Shown: positions 7,462-15,765, counted from the stretch's first letter. The stretch: DNA of 18,975 nt from Pseudomonadota bacterium (GCA_023436385.1 JAEZJH010000409.1:1-18975); one strand, 5' to 3'. Translations and numbers: made by a program. The notes: a model not told the origin generated them from the sequence alone.

Positions 7462-7570
7462 ACACGCTTGCCCGCCGTCATCGGCGGGCCCCATGCCCCA
7501 CTCGCGCGGGGTCGGCACCTTGGGTGTCCCTCAGGTTGCCGCGGTCGCTCTCGGCGGCCGCTCTGCATGG
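7460..7570 (-). promoter_or_regulatory. SAM-I/IV-type riboswitch upstream of metK
   Basis: The RNA carries the shared SAM-I/SAM-IV core: GCGGCAACC after P2 and CCCAAGGTGCC closing P3. All helices can be paired. P1 is CCATGC (7570-7565) with GCATGG (7496-7491). P2 is GCGG/CCGC plus CGC/GCG over loop CGAGA (7561-7541). P3 lies at about 7538-7515 with loop GGGACAC. P4 is CCCGC, loop GCGA, GTGGG (7510-7497). P5 is GCCCGCCG, loop ATGA, CGGCGGGC (7489-7470). The pseudoknot joins GGACAC (7529-7524) to GTGTCC (7465-7460). The order P1-P2-P3-P4, then P5 and a 3' pseudoknot strand, with a simple P2 lacking a kink-turn, matches the SAM-I/IV variant class rather than SAM-I. Its position before metK fits feedback by SAM. 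Confidence 0.88.
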
Positions 7571-7579
7571 TCAACCGCT

Positions 7580-7608
7580 TGTATAGGGTCGGGATCCGGT
7601 GTCGTCAA
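7580..7608 (-). promoter_or_regulatory. sigma70-type promoter for the metK operon
   Basis: TTGACG (7608-7603) and TATACA (7585-7580) are separated by exactly 17 bases. The expected transcript start, about 7573, falls three bases before P1 of the riboswitch. The -35 box matches the consensus at 5 of 6 positions and the -10 box at 4 of 6. The fit with the aptamer start raises confidence. Confidence 0.6.
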
Positions 7609-7659
7609 GGTCGTGTTTGCACGGGCCGCCACACGCCTCGGATTGAACGAATCTCCCGC

Positions 7660-8994
7660 TCACCGCGGTCCCGGCGGCCGGAGGTGGACGAAGACGAAGG
7701 CGCCGAGCGGCAGCCGCTCGCCGTAGAACCGCTCGAGCCCGGCGGGAAGGACGTTCACCGTCCCCGTGGCCCCGATCCCGGGCACCACGCCGCCGAGCCC
7801 GGGAAACTCGAGCACGTAGCCGACCGTGAGCTCGCCGACGTCGAACACGTCGCGATGCAGCTCCTCGGGGAGCACCAGCTCCTCGCCGCTCTTCTGCACC
7901 CACTCCGCCCGTCCGAGGAGGACGTGTCGCTCGCCCTGAACCAGCCACGTCCCCTCGAGGAGCACGGAATGCGTGAGCACGCGCTCGACCTCGTTCGCGC
8001 CCCAGACCGCCGCGGCCGCGAGGTTGCCGCCGCGTTCGAGGCGACGGTTCCAGAGCACCGACGCGGCGTAGCGGTTCACGTCTTCCCCGGGGTGCAGGAA
8101 CTCCGGCTCGTCGAGGTGTCCCGCGGAGACCTGCGCCGCCCAGGCGTCGCCGAGGGCCAACTGCAACCGCCCGCTGAAGGAGCGCAGGGGATGCAACTCT
8201 ATGTCGACGCGGTCGTCGTCCGGCTCGCGGCCGTTGAAGACCGATCCCTCCAGCCGGACGCGGCGCGTGTAGACGCCCGCGGTGATCACGCCGAAGGAGA
8301 TGTGGGTCGCGTCCTGCCAGTGATGTCCGATCGGCGCGGCCGGATTCCAGTATGCGGAGAACCGGTGGGGATAGGCGGGCGGCCCGAGCGCCGGCTCGCC
8401 CGGAAGGCCGACGTAGAGCGACGCCGCCAGCCCGCCGCCGAGTTCGTGGGCGTAGGTGGCGGCGACCTCCATGAAGAGATCGTGGGGATGCTGGCGATCC
8501 CGGAGCGGCTCGCCCTCGAAGCTCTCGCCGGTCTGCAGCAGCAGCGGGTAGCCGCCGTTCGCCACCGTCCACGGCTCGGCGGAGAGCATCAGCCTGAGGC
8601 CCAGCTCACCGCCGAGGACCGGGCCGGCCAGCATCGCCATCGCCCAGTTCACCGACAGGGCCTCGGTCTCGCCCCGCTCCGAGCCCTGCGCGCTCACCCC
8701 GGCGAAGAGGTTGCCGTGGACCGCGAGCGTCCAGTCGCCGAGCGGCACGTGCCAGGCATCGATCGGAGTGCTGTCCGGTGCCCAGGCGGTGCCGGAGGCA
8801 CTGCGGTTGTGGGCGAGGCCGAGGGGCGCGCCGTGGCCGGCGTGGTCGGTCGCGGGGGCCTGCGGCGCTGCCTCGCCGTGACCCCCGTGTGGCTCCACCC
8901 GCTCCGGCTCCCGTTCGCCGTGGCCCCCGTGCTGCGCCCGAACCATCGCCGGGGCGGCCAGGGCCAGGGTGAGGAGGAGCATCCCGAGCCGCAT
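7660..8994 (-). CDS. outer-membrane protein with His-rich N-terminus
   Basis: A 444-residue exported protein. A signal peptide (MRLGMLLLTLALAAPAMVRA, cleavage before QH) is followed by a His/Gly-rich stretch of about 40 residues (HGGHGE repeated, DHAGHGAP) suited to binding copper or similar metals. The remainder consists of alternating amphipathic strands ending in aromatic residues, such as GDWTLAVHGNLFAGVSA, GVYTRRVRLEGSVFNGREPD, RHVLLGRAEWVQKSG and GAFVFVHLRPP, as in an outer-membrane beta-barrel. Similar proteins of unknown function are often found in metal-resistance clusters, but no pump or oxidase gene is near. The start is uncertain: the ATG at 8994 has a poor ribosome-binding site, and a GTG six codons upstream is an alternative. 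Confidence 0.75.
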   Translation of the reverse strand: MRLGMLLLTLALAAPAMVRAQHGGHGEREPERVEPHGGHGEAAPQAPATDHAGHGAPLGLAHNRSASGTAWAPDSTPIDAWHVPLGDWTLAVHGNLFAGVSAQGSERGETEALSVNWAMAMLAGPVLGGELGLRLMLSAEPWTVANGGYPLLLQTGESFEGEPLRDRQHPHDLFMEVAATYAHELGGGLAASLYVGLPGEPALGPPAYPHRFSAYWNPAAPIGHHWQDATHISFGVITAGVYTRRVRLEGSVFNGREPDDDRVDIELHPLRSFSGRLQLALGDAWAAQVSAGHLDEPEFLHPGEDVNRYAASVLWNRRLERGGNLAAAAVWGANEVERVLTHSVLLEGTWLVQGERHVLLGRAEWVQKSGEELVLPEELHRDVFDVGELTVGYVLEFPGLGGVVPGIGATGTVNVLPAGLERFYGERLPLGAFVFVHLRPPGPR

Positions 8995-9082
8995 GGGCGC
9001 GAGCCTGCGCACGACGCCCCCGCCGGACAAGCCCCGCCTGGCTCCGGCCGCCGACTTCCCCGGCTCGGATCGCCGCCGACCG

Positions 9083-9550
9083 CTACGCCTGCGCCTGGGC
9101 TTCTCCGCTGCTCGTCTCGGGGAACGGGAAGATCCGGTACCTCTCGAGCAACCGCAGGCGCTCAACGTTGAGGTACGGGAAGCTGTATCCGCCGGCGACC
9201 TGCCAGGATTGCGTGTTGGCGATGTTCGACGACTCGAGGAACGCCTCCAGCAGCTCGTCGTGGGGGAAGAGGTACCAGTCGCCCGTCCTTCCGTCGCAGA
9301 AGGCGATGAAGATCCCCTTGCCGCGGTACTTCTTGTCGAAGGTCAGGCGGCCCTTCAGCTGGACGCGGAGGAAGGTCTCCCCGTCGACGTGCTGGGCGAT
9401 GAAATCGGCGCCCTGCCAGTCGTCGGTCAGCCGCATCGTCGTGAACCCGTAGTCGGCGAGGATCGCGGAGACCTTCTGGAAGTTGTAGTTCTCTTGCTGT
9501 CTCGAGTTGAGGTCGGAGTACCGAACCCGAGCCGGTGGCTGCCAGGTCAT
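9083..9550 (-). CDS. PD-(D/E)XK nuclease-like small protein
   Basis: A 155-residue soluble protein. An N-terminal helix (about residues 15-34, SRQQENYNFQKVSAILADYG) is followed by WQGADFIAQHVDGETFLRVQLKGR. This spaces Asp49 and a Q64-x-K66 pair as in the D...(E/Q)xK active site of PD-(D/E)XK nucleases. It continues with IFIAFCDGRTGDWYLFPHDEL, the usual following strands. I know no named function for the family. The ATG at 9550 has AGG five bases upstream and is preferred over 9580. It lies 87 bases downstream of the IMPase/ARH fusion on the same strand, so the two may share a transcript. No methyltransferase or helicase partner is present. The nuclease call rests on one motif. Confidence 0.75.
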   Translation of the reverse strand: MTWQPPARVRYSDLNSRQQENYNFQKVSAILADYGFTTMRLTDDWQGADFIAQHVDGETFLRVQLKGRLTFDKKYRGKGIFIAFCDGRTGDWYLFPHDELLEAFLESSNIANTQSWQVAGGYSFPYLNVERLRLLERYRIFPFPETSSGEAQAQA

Positions 9551-9637
9551 CGTCACCTCGCGCGGCGGGAGCCTGCCCACGTGGAGTGCCGCGACGCCCC
9601 ACGGTTCGACTTGAACAACAACGGAAGGGCCCGGCCG

Positions 9638-11446
9638 TCAACCGACCATGGCGCCCGGCTTCTCCGCCATACCCTGCCCGGCGACCAGTAACCGCTCGGC
9701 CAGCTCGAGTGCATCGACCGGCCAGTACTCCGGCGGCCGAGGCTGTCCGGTGCCCGGGAGCGGCCGGCAGGAGAGCACCGACCGCCGCCACTGCAATGGG
9801 ATCGCGTCGCGCCCGTGCACCGCGCCGAGGAGGGCACCGGCGATCGCCGCGTTGGTGTCGGTGTCTCCGCCACACATCGCCGTGTCGACGATCCCGTCCT
9901 CGAGGGTCGCCGCGTGCAGGAGCCGGAAGAACGCGTTCTGCAGCGCGATCAGGACCCAGCCCTGCTGCGACTCGAAGTCCTCGGGGGGCCGCTCGGCAGC
10001 CGCCTCCAGGCTGGCGACGACGGCGGGGCTCGCGTGCCCGCGGGCCCAACCGAGCGCCGTCTCGTGGACCTCCGCCGCCGGCGCACCGGTGCGCACGGCG
10101 TGGGCGACGGCCACCGCATACGCCGCCGACGCGTCCCGGCACACCCGGTGCGGGTGCGTGAGTCCGCACTCGTCGCGAACGAAGTCGGCGAGCGCCTCCG
10201 GACGCATCGCGTGGCCGAAGACACCCAAGGGGCTCACGCGCATCAGCCCGCCGTTCGCCTGGCTCGAAAGGCTCGGCCTGCCGGCCAGCCCGGCCCGCGT
10301 GGTCGTGCCGCTGTCGAACGGCCCGGACGCGAGCCAGCGCCGATAGGCCGAGAGGATCGCCGGGAGGTCGGGTCCGTTCGCGACCAGCGTCCGCGCCAGC
10401 GCGAGGGCCATCTCCGAGTCGTCGGTGGGCTGGCCGGCGATCGTGTTGAACACCGGGCTCGGCCCGATGCGGGTCAGCCGCCCGGGATGGTTCCGGGCGA
10501 TCTTCCGCGCCCCCTCGAACTCCACCATCGACCCGAGCGCATCGCCCGCGAGCTGCCCGAGCAGCGCGCCCTGGGCCCGCGCGAGCAGCTCCGGCGCCCC
10601 GATCGCACCCCCGCGCTCGAGCCGGACGAGACCGACGGCGGGCCGAGCCTTCTCGGCCAGGACCAGGTGCCACGACCGCCGCGACAGCTCGGCGGCGACG
10701 CTGGCCGAGCCGCCGAAGACGCCGCCGTCCGTCGCACCGGAGTTGTACCGCACCGGCCGCCCTCCCGCCTGCACCAGCTCCCCGCCCGCGCCCCGGAGGA
10801 GCGCGTGCCCCGCGGCGTAGTCCCAGGACACTGGCCCGTTCAGCGAGACGGCCGCGTCGCCCTCCCCGACGGCGGCGAGCGCCAGCCGGTAGGCGATGCT
10901 CGGCACCGCCCGGAACCGCGCGGGGGCGCAGAGCCGCGCGTTGGCCGCCGAGGCGCGGTCGGCGTCCTGGCTGACCAGCAACACGACCTCGGGATCGAGC
11001 GCTACCGGCAGCGGGGCCCGCTCGACCACACGACCGTTGCGGGTGATCGGCCCGCCCTCGCACCAGGCGATCAGGTCGCCGGCGTCGTCCGGCGCCACCG
11101 GCGCGAACACCACCCCGAGGACCGGGACGTCGTCCTCGAGGAGGGCGATCGAGACCGCGCTGCCGCGGAAGCCCTTCAAGAAGCTGCTCGTGCCGTCGTT
11201 CGGATCGACCACCCAGCGAAGCCGTGCGCCGGCGGGCCCCGCGGAGCCGGTCTCCTCGCCGAGCCACCCGGCCTCCGGCAGCGCCGTCACCAGCCGCTTT
11301 CGGATCGCGTGCTCGGCTTCCTCGTCCACCGGCGCGTGACCGTCGTGCCCGCGCGGCCCGCCCGGCCGGTGAAACTCGGCGCGCAGCAGTTCCCCCGCCT
11401 CCCGGGCCGCCGCGATGGCCACCTCGAGTAGCGTCTTCCGTTCCAT
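9638..11446 (-). CDS. inositol-monophosphatase / ADP-ribosylglycohydrolase fusion
   Basis: A 602-residue two-domain enzyme. Residues 1-265 form an inositol-monophosphatase/CysQ-like phosphatase with the metal-binding motifs GEET (63-66), DPNDGT (81-86) and WDYAAG (208-213). Residues about 290-595 form an ADP-ribosylglycohydrolase (DraG/ARH fold) with GQLAGDALG (297-305), TDDSEMAL (341-348), NGGLMRVSPLG (398-408) and CGGDTDTNAAIAGALLGA (525-542). These supply the Asp/Thr ligands of the two Mg ions. Both domains look active. The pairing suggests removal of a phosphate and of ADP-ribose from one substrate or in one pathway, which is inference. The ATG at 11446 has GGGGAG ten bases upstream. It is followed by the PD-(D/E)XK-like gene. 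Confidence 0.93.
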   Translation of the reverse strand: MERKTLLEVAIAAAREAGELLRAEFHRPGGPRGHDGHAPVDEEAEHAIRKRLVTALPEAGWLGEETGSAGPAGARLRWVVDPNDGTSSFLKGFRGSAVSIALLEDDVPVLGVVFAPVAPDDAGDLIAWCEGGPITRNGRVVERAPLPVALDPEVVLLVSQDADRASAANARLCAPARFRAVPSIAYRLALAAVGEGDAAVSLNGPVSWDYAAGHALLRGAGGELVQAGGRPVRYNSGATDGGVFGGSASVAAELSRRSWHLVLAEKARPAVGLVRLERGGAIGAPELLARAQGALLGQLAGDALGSMVEFEGARKIARNHPGRLTRIGPSPVFNTIAGQPTDDSEMALALARTLVANGPDLPAILSAYRRWLASGPFDSGTTTRAGLAGRPSLSSQANGGLMRVSPLGVFGHAMRPEALADFVRDECGLTHPHRVCRDASAAYAVAVAHAVRTGAPAAEVHETALGWARGHASPAVVASLEAAAERPPEDFESQQGWVLIALQNAFFRLLHAATLEDGIVDTAMCGGDTDTNAAIAGALLGAVHGRDAIPLQWRRSVLSCRPLPGTGQPRPPEYWPVDALELAERLLVAGQGMAEKPGAMVG

Positions 11447-11508
11447 GTGTCTGAAGCTCCCCTCCCCGCGAGCCGGAGACCAGGATGCACGCCGCCTCGA
11501 CGTGCCGC

Positions 11509-11537
11509 ACGATAGCGGCTGAATGCACCCAACTCAA
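11509..11537 (-). promoter_or_regulatory. possible promoter of the IMPase/ARH fusion gene
   Basis: TTGAGT (11537-11532) and TATCGT (11514-11509) are 17 bases apart, each matching the sigma70 consensus at 4 of 6 positions. The expected start lies about 55 bases before the ATG, inside the 220-base divergent gap. Confidence 0.35.
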
Positions 11538-11666
11538 GCAGACAGGCGAAGGATCGATTGGAGGTCCGGGTGCCGCCAGGGGAACGTCTGGCCGCATTGC
11601 CACGGCTCTTCCGGGCTCCCGACGGGCAGATGCTGCCGCGGCCCCGATGCGCCATGTTCTGCGGGC

Positions 11667-12656
11667 ATGCTGGGCTTTCGCGGAACTCGGATCCTCGTCG
11701 CTCGCCTCCTGCCCGCGGCGCCAGTGGCGCGCGCAGCGTCCGATCCGCTTCCGTCCTGGAACGACGGCGCGGCCAAGCGACGCATCGTCGAGTTCGTGCG
11801 GGAGGTGTCGGATCCCTCCGGGCAAGACTACGTCCCGCCGGCGGAGCGTGTGGTCGTGTTCGACAACGACGGCACGCTTTGGGCGGAGCAGCCCCTCTAC
11901 TTCCAGGCCCTATTCGCGATCGATCGGGTACGTGCTCTGGCGCCTCAGCACCCGGACTGGAAGGAAAGGGAGCCGTTCGCCTCGGTGCTCCGAGGTGACG
12001 TGGAAGGGGCCCTGGCCGGAGGCGAACGCTGGGTTGTCGAGCTGATCGCAGCGACCCACGCAGGCATGACCACCGGGGAGTTCGAGGGCATCGTCCGCGC
12101 CTGGATCGCCACGGCCCGCCACCCCAAGACCGGGCCACTGCTCACCGAGATGGCTTACCAGCCGATGCAGGAGTTGCTGGCCTACCTCGGTGCCGGCGAC
12201 TTTCAGACCTACATCGTGTCGGGAGGCGGGGTCGATTTCATGCGTGCGTGGGCGGATCGCGTCTACGGCTTACCGCCCGAGCGAGTCATCGGCAGCACGA
12301 TCCGGACCCGTTTCGAGCTGCGGGAGGGGAAGTCGGTCCTGATGCGCCTACCCGAGGTCGAGTTCGTTGACGACGGGCCGGGAAAGCCCCTGGCGATCCA
12401 CCACCGGATCGGTCGCCGCCCGATCGCGGCGTTCGGGAATTCGGATGGAGATCGGGAGATGCTCGAGTGGACCACCATGGCTCCCGGGCTCCGGCTTGGG
12501 GTGATCGTGCACCACACGGATGCGGAGCGGGAGTACGCCTACAGTCGCCAGTCACGAGTCGGGAAACTCGACGAGGCACTCGACGCGGCACCGGAACGCG
12601 GCTGGCTGGTGGTTAGCATGAAGCGCGATTGGGCCCGGGTCTTCGTGGGGGACTGA
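11667..12656 (+). CDS. exported HAD-superfamily phosphatase
   Basis: A 329-residue hydrolase. An N-terminal signal-like segment (MLGFRGTRILVARLLPAAPVARA, then ASD) suggests export. The HAD motifs are complete: VVVFDNDGTLW with nucleophile Asp66 and acid Asp68, motif II Ser185 in YIVSGGG, motif III Lys240 in GPGKPLAI, and motif IV AFGNSDGDREM with D260 and D262. The helical cap between about residues 75 and 165 is of the phosphoserine-phosphatase type (C1 cap). The start is chosen from the signal peptide, since the ribosome-binding site before 11667 is poor and the frame is open upstream to 11523. The substrate is unknown. A small membrane protein gene follows after 27 bases. Confidence 0.9.
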   Translation: MLGFRGTRILVARLLPAAPVARAASDPLPSWNDGAAKRRIVEFVREVSDPSGQDYVPPAERVVVFDNDGTLWAEQPLYFQALFAIDRVRALAPQHPDWKEREPFASVLRGDVEGALAGGERWVVELIAATHAGMTTGEFEGIVRAWIATARHPKTGPLLTEMAYQPMQELLAYLGAGDFQTYIVSGGGVDFMRAWADRVYGLPPERVIGSTIRTRFELREGKSVLMRLPEVEFVDDGPGKPLAIHHRIGRRPIAAFGNSDGDREMLEWTTMAPGLRLGVIVHHTDAEREYAYSRQSRVGKLDEALDAAPERGWLVVSMKRDWARVFVGD

Positions 12657-12683
12657 ACGGCCAGGAGTGCAACGGGGCAACAC

Positions 12684-13061
12684 ATGAACGTGTCCATGCT
12701 GATGGAGGCCTGCTGGACGCTGGTCCCCTCCTCCGAGCGTGGGCCTTTCTCGGCCCGCTTCGTCGTACAGCCGCTCCTGGCAATCTTGCTGGGTCTACGA
12801 GATGCGAAGCTGGACGCCGCCGCCGGAGCACCCCCCTACGTCATCGGCCTCCTGCGGAGCCCGGGCGGCCGGCTGGAGCGCCTGAAGGAAGGCGCAAGGG
12901 CCGTTGCCAAGGCATTCGCGGTAGCTGTCGTGATCGATGCGATCGTGCAGTGGCTCGTCGATGGCCGCGTCGGCGTGGTTTCGGCGATCGCGACCGGGCT
13001 CTTGCTCATCGGCGTCCCGTACATCCTCGCCCGCGGCCTCGGGAACCGCGCGCTCAGGTGA
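12684..13061 (+). CDS. small conserved membrane protein
   Basis: A 125-residue protein. A hydrophobic stretch (about residues 28-38, VVQPLLAILLG) precedes a polar middle with RSPGGRLERLKEGARAVAK. Two clear membrane helices follow (about 75-91, FAVAVVIDAIVQWLVDG, and 95-113, VVSAIATGLLLIGVPYIL), then a positive end. The opening ACWTLVPSSERGPFSARFV and the PPYVIGLLRSPGGR motif look conserved but I know no function for them. It follows the HAD gene by 27 bases, so the pair is probably co-transcribed. Its stop codon lies inside the 3' end of the convergent SulP gene (8-base overlap). Confidence 0.8.
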   Translation: MNVSMLMEACWTLVPSSERGPFSARFVVQPLLAILLGLRDAKLDAAAGAPPYVIGLLRSPGGRLERLKEGARAVAKAFAVAVVIDAIVQWLVDGRVGVVSAIATGLLLIGVPYILARGLGNRALR

Positions 13062-14712
13062 GGTCGTGACCATCGCGTCGCGCCTGTACGTCCTCGAGGA
13101 GTGATTCCAGGCCCTGCCCGGCGGCGAGGAGCCGGTCGAGGCCATACCGGCGCAGGTGCTCCTCGACCTCGGGGACGGCGCGGACGAGCAGGAGCCGTAT
13201 CCCCAGCCGGACAAGGTCGCGGTCCAGCTCCTCGAGGAGCTCGCACGCCGTGAGGTCCACGAACGGTACGGTCTGCAGGTCGACCACGACTCGGTCGAGG
13301 CCGGCAGGCTTCGCCAGGACCCGGTCGCGGACCCACTCGACGGCCGCGGGCGTGCTCGCGAAAAACAGAGCCCCGACCGGCTGGACGATCATGGCACCCG
13401 GGATCCGCCGGTCCCGGGGAGCGTGCTCCCGATCGACGAGCGCCGAATTCGGCTCGCGGATTAGGCCCAACTCGATGAGGTGTGGGCGGGAAGCACGGGC
13501 GAGCAGCACAAACGCGGTGAGGGCCAGGGCGAGAACGAGCCCACGAAGCACACCGATCGCCATCACGCCCGCGAAGGCGGTGCCACCCAGCACGAACTCG
13601 GCCCGGTCGAACCGCCAGGTGCGCCGGAGCATCCCGAAGTCCGGGGGCCGCAGCACACCGAAAACGACGATCGCCGAGAACGCCGCCACCGGCACGTTCG
13701 TGAAGTTGGCGCCAAAGACGACGAGGACCAGGACGAGCGTCGTGCTGACCAACCCGGCCACGGGGCTACGCGCCCCGGCCCTGTCGAGGAGCACGGTTCC
13801 CGTCACATCGGCGGCCACGGGCGCCGCGCCGGAGAATCCGGCGGCGAGGTTGGCGATGCCCAGGGCGCGGAGCTCCTGGTTCGGCACGGGCCGATAACCT
13901 TTGCCCCGCGCGAACTCCCGCTCCACCGTCGCGGTGTCGAGGAACACGAGGAGCGCGACGGGGATCGAGGGGAACAGGAGTCCTTCCAGGTGGCCCTCGC
14001 CGAACGCAGGCCACGAGAGGCTCGGCAGCCCGGCAGGAATCCGCCCGATCACCTCCACGTCGAGCCCCAGCCAGGCCACCGCGACCGTGCCGGCGGCGAC
14101 TGCCAGTGGTGCCCCGAGGGAGCCGAGGCCCAAGTGGCGGGTCACCGCGAGCAGGGCGATCAACCCGCCCCCCAGGAAGACCTTCGGCCCCGGGGCCTCG
14201 CGGACCACGGCCGCGAGCGCCGAGGCGACCGCGGAGAATCCGAAACCCTCGGCCTCCACTCCGAGGGTAGCGGTCAGTTGCGAGCCGGCGACGAGGAGGG
14301 CCACACCGGAGGCGTAACCCATGAGTACCGGCCGCGACACGAAGCTCGCCACGAACCCGAAGCGGAGAACACCGAACAGGAGGAGCAGCGCGCCGAGCAG
14401 CGCGGTGGAGGCCACCACCGCCGCCACCCGGCTTTCGGGACTGCCGGCGAGGGGCGCCGCAACGAGCGCAGAAAGGGCGGCCAGCGTCGGCGTCGGGCCG
14501 ACGGCGATCTCGCGCGACGTCCCGAGGAGGAAGTAGACGATGGCCGGGAGCAGCAGCGAATAGAGCCCCGCCTGCACGGGCAGGCCCGCGACGAGCGCGA
14601 ACGCCATTGCCGCCGGCGCCGCGCCGAGCGTCCCCAGGAAGCCGGCGAGCAGGTCCCTTGGAAGGTCCTCCAGGCGGTAGCGCGGGAGCCACGCGAGAAC
14701 GGGCAGGCCCAC
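13054..14712 (-). CDS. SulP family anion transporter with STAS domain
   Basis: A 552-residue inner-membrane transporter of the SulP/SLC26 family, which moves sulfate, bicarbonate or similar anions. Residues 1-410 form the membrane core with the family signature GLPVQAGLYSLLLPAIVYFLLGTSREIAVGPT (43-74). A STAS domain spans about residues 437-545, with VDLTACELLEEL at the usual DSTG position. The GTG at 14712 starts four bases after the stop of the formylglycine-generating enzyme gene, so translation is probably coupled; there is no separate strong ribosome-binding site. Next to a sulfatase and its maturase, movement of released sulfate is the natural guess, but the ion cannot be read from sequence. 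Confidence 0.95.
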   Translation of the reverse strand: MGLPVLAWLPRYRLEDLPRDLLAGFLGTLGAAPAAMAFALVAGLPVQAGLYSLLLPAIVYFLLGTSREIAVGPTPTLAALSALVAAPLAGSPESRVAAVVASTALLGALLLLFGVLRFGFVASFVSRPVLMGYASGVALLVAGSQLTATLGVEAEGFGFSAVASALAAVVREAPGPKVFLGGGLIALLAVTRHLGLGSLGAPLAVAAGTVAVAWLGLDVEVIGRIPAGLPSLSWPAFGEGHLEGLLFPSIPVALLVFLDTATVEREFARGKGYRPVPNQELRALGIANLAAGFSGAAPVAADVTGTVLLDRAGARSPVAGLVSTTLVLVLVVFGANFTNVPVAAFSAIVVFGVLRPPDFGMLRRTWRFDRAEFVLGGTAFAGVMAIGVLRGLVLALALTAFVLLARASRPHLIELGLIREPNSALVDREHAPRDRRIPGAMIVQPVGALFFASTPAAVEWVRDRVLAKPAGLDRVVVDLQTVPFVDLTACELLEELDRDLVRLGIRLLLVRAVPEVEEHLRRYGLDRLLAAGQGLESLLEDVQARRDGHDLT

Positions 14713-14715
14713 GAT

Positions 14716-15681
14716 TCACTTCGCCGGCGGGACGCGCACGATGCAGCGAAACCCCACGTGGGAGGTCGAGGTGTCCACCGGCTGTGGATACCGGGCCGCC
14801 GGGCGGTACCGTCGGCAGTAGCTCGGGGCGCAGACGTGAGAGCCGCCCTTCAGGACCCGGCGCGGGATGCGGATCGTCGGCAACGCCGGGTCGAGACTCC
14901 CGGACTCGGTGCCGCCACGGGGGTTCTTGGGAATGCAGCAGGCCTTGGCCTTCTCGTCCGGATGACGGGGGTAGTACCAGTCGGTGGTCCATTCCCAGGC
15001 ATTGCCGACCATGTCGACCAGGCCGTAGCCGTTGGCGGGGAACGAGCCGACCGGAGAAGTTCGCTCCCAGCCGTCCTCCCGCAGGTTCTCGAAGGGAAAG
15101 CGACCCTGCCACGTGTTCGCCATGAGGCGGCCGTCGGGAGCGAACTCGTCTCCCCATGCGTACTCCGCGCCGTCGAGGCCGCCCCGCGCGGCACGCTCCC
15201 ACTCCGCTTCGGAGGGCAGAACCTTTCCGGTCCACGCGGCATAGGCCTCCGCGTCGGCGTAGGCCACGTGGACGACGGGGTGGTCCATCTGCCCTTCGAT
15301 CGAGCTGCCCTCGCCGAGGGGATGTTGCCAGTCGGCGCCGCGGACGAATTGCCACCAGTTGGTGAGATCGCGGAGGTCGACCGGTCCGGGCGGCGGCACG
15401 AACACCAGCGAGCCCGCGTACAGCATCTCGGGCAGCGCCCCCGGGTAGTCCGCGGGATCGGGCGGCTTCTCGGCGAAGGTGACGTGACCGGTCGCCTGGA
15501 CGAACCGCGCGAACGCCGCGTTGGTGACCGGTGTCCGGTCCATCCAGAACCCATCGACGGTCATGCGATGGACCGGTGCTTCCTCGGGGTAGTGGCGATC
15601 GGACCCCATCGCGAAGGTCCCGCCGGGGACCCAGACCATGTCCGGGTGGGGCGGCGGGCCGGGCGGCTCAACCTGGCGCAT
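14716..15681 (-). CDS. formylglycine-generating enzyme (sulfatase maturase)
   Basis: A 321-residue enzyme of the FGE/SUMF1 family, which oxidises the active-site cysteine of sulfatases to formylglycine using copper and oxygen. The start MVWVPGGTFAMGSD, then PVHRMTVDGFWMDRTPVTNAAFARFV, PVVHVAYADAEAYAAWTGKVLPSEAEWERAARGG, GLVDMVGNAWEWTTDWY and the C-terminal KGGSHVCAPSYCRRYRPAAR are all present. C284 and C289 match the two copper-binding catalytic cysteines, which many FGE-fold relatives lack, so this should be a true maturase. No signal peptide was seen. GGAGGGAG precedes the ATG by six bases. It lies between a sulfatase (84-base gap) and a SulP transporter. Confidence 0.94.
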   Translation of the reverse strand: MRQVEPPGPPPHPDMVWVPGGTFAMGSDRHYPEEAPVHRMTVDGFWMDRTPVTNAAFARFVQATGHVTFAEKPPDPADYPGALPEMLYAGSLVFVPPPGPVDLRDLTNWWQFVRGADWQHPLGEGSSIEGQMDHPVVHVAYADAEAYAAWTGKVLPSEAEWERAARGGLDGAEYAWGDEFAPDGRLMANTWQGRFPFENLREDGWERTSPVGSFPANGYGLVDMVGNAWEWTTDWYYPRHPDEKAKACCIPKNPRGGTESGSLDPALPTIRIPRRVLKGGSHVCAPSYCRRYRPAARYPQPVDTSTSHVGFRCIVRVPPAK

Positions 15682-15765
15682 GGCGATCTCCCTCCGGAAT
15701 GAGTTCGACGGTGCGTCCCGGGCGAACCCGGCGCCACGCCTCACCGGGTTCGCCCACCCAGAGCC

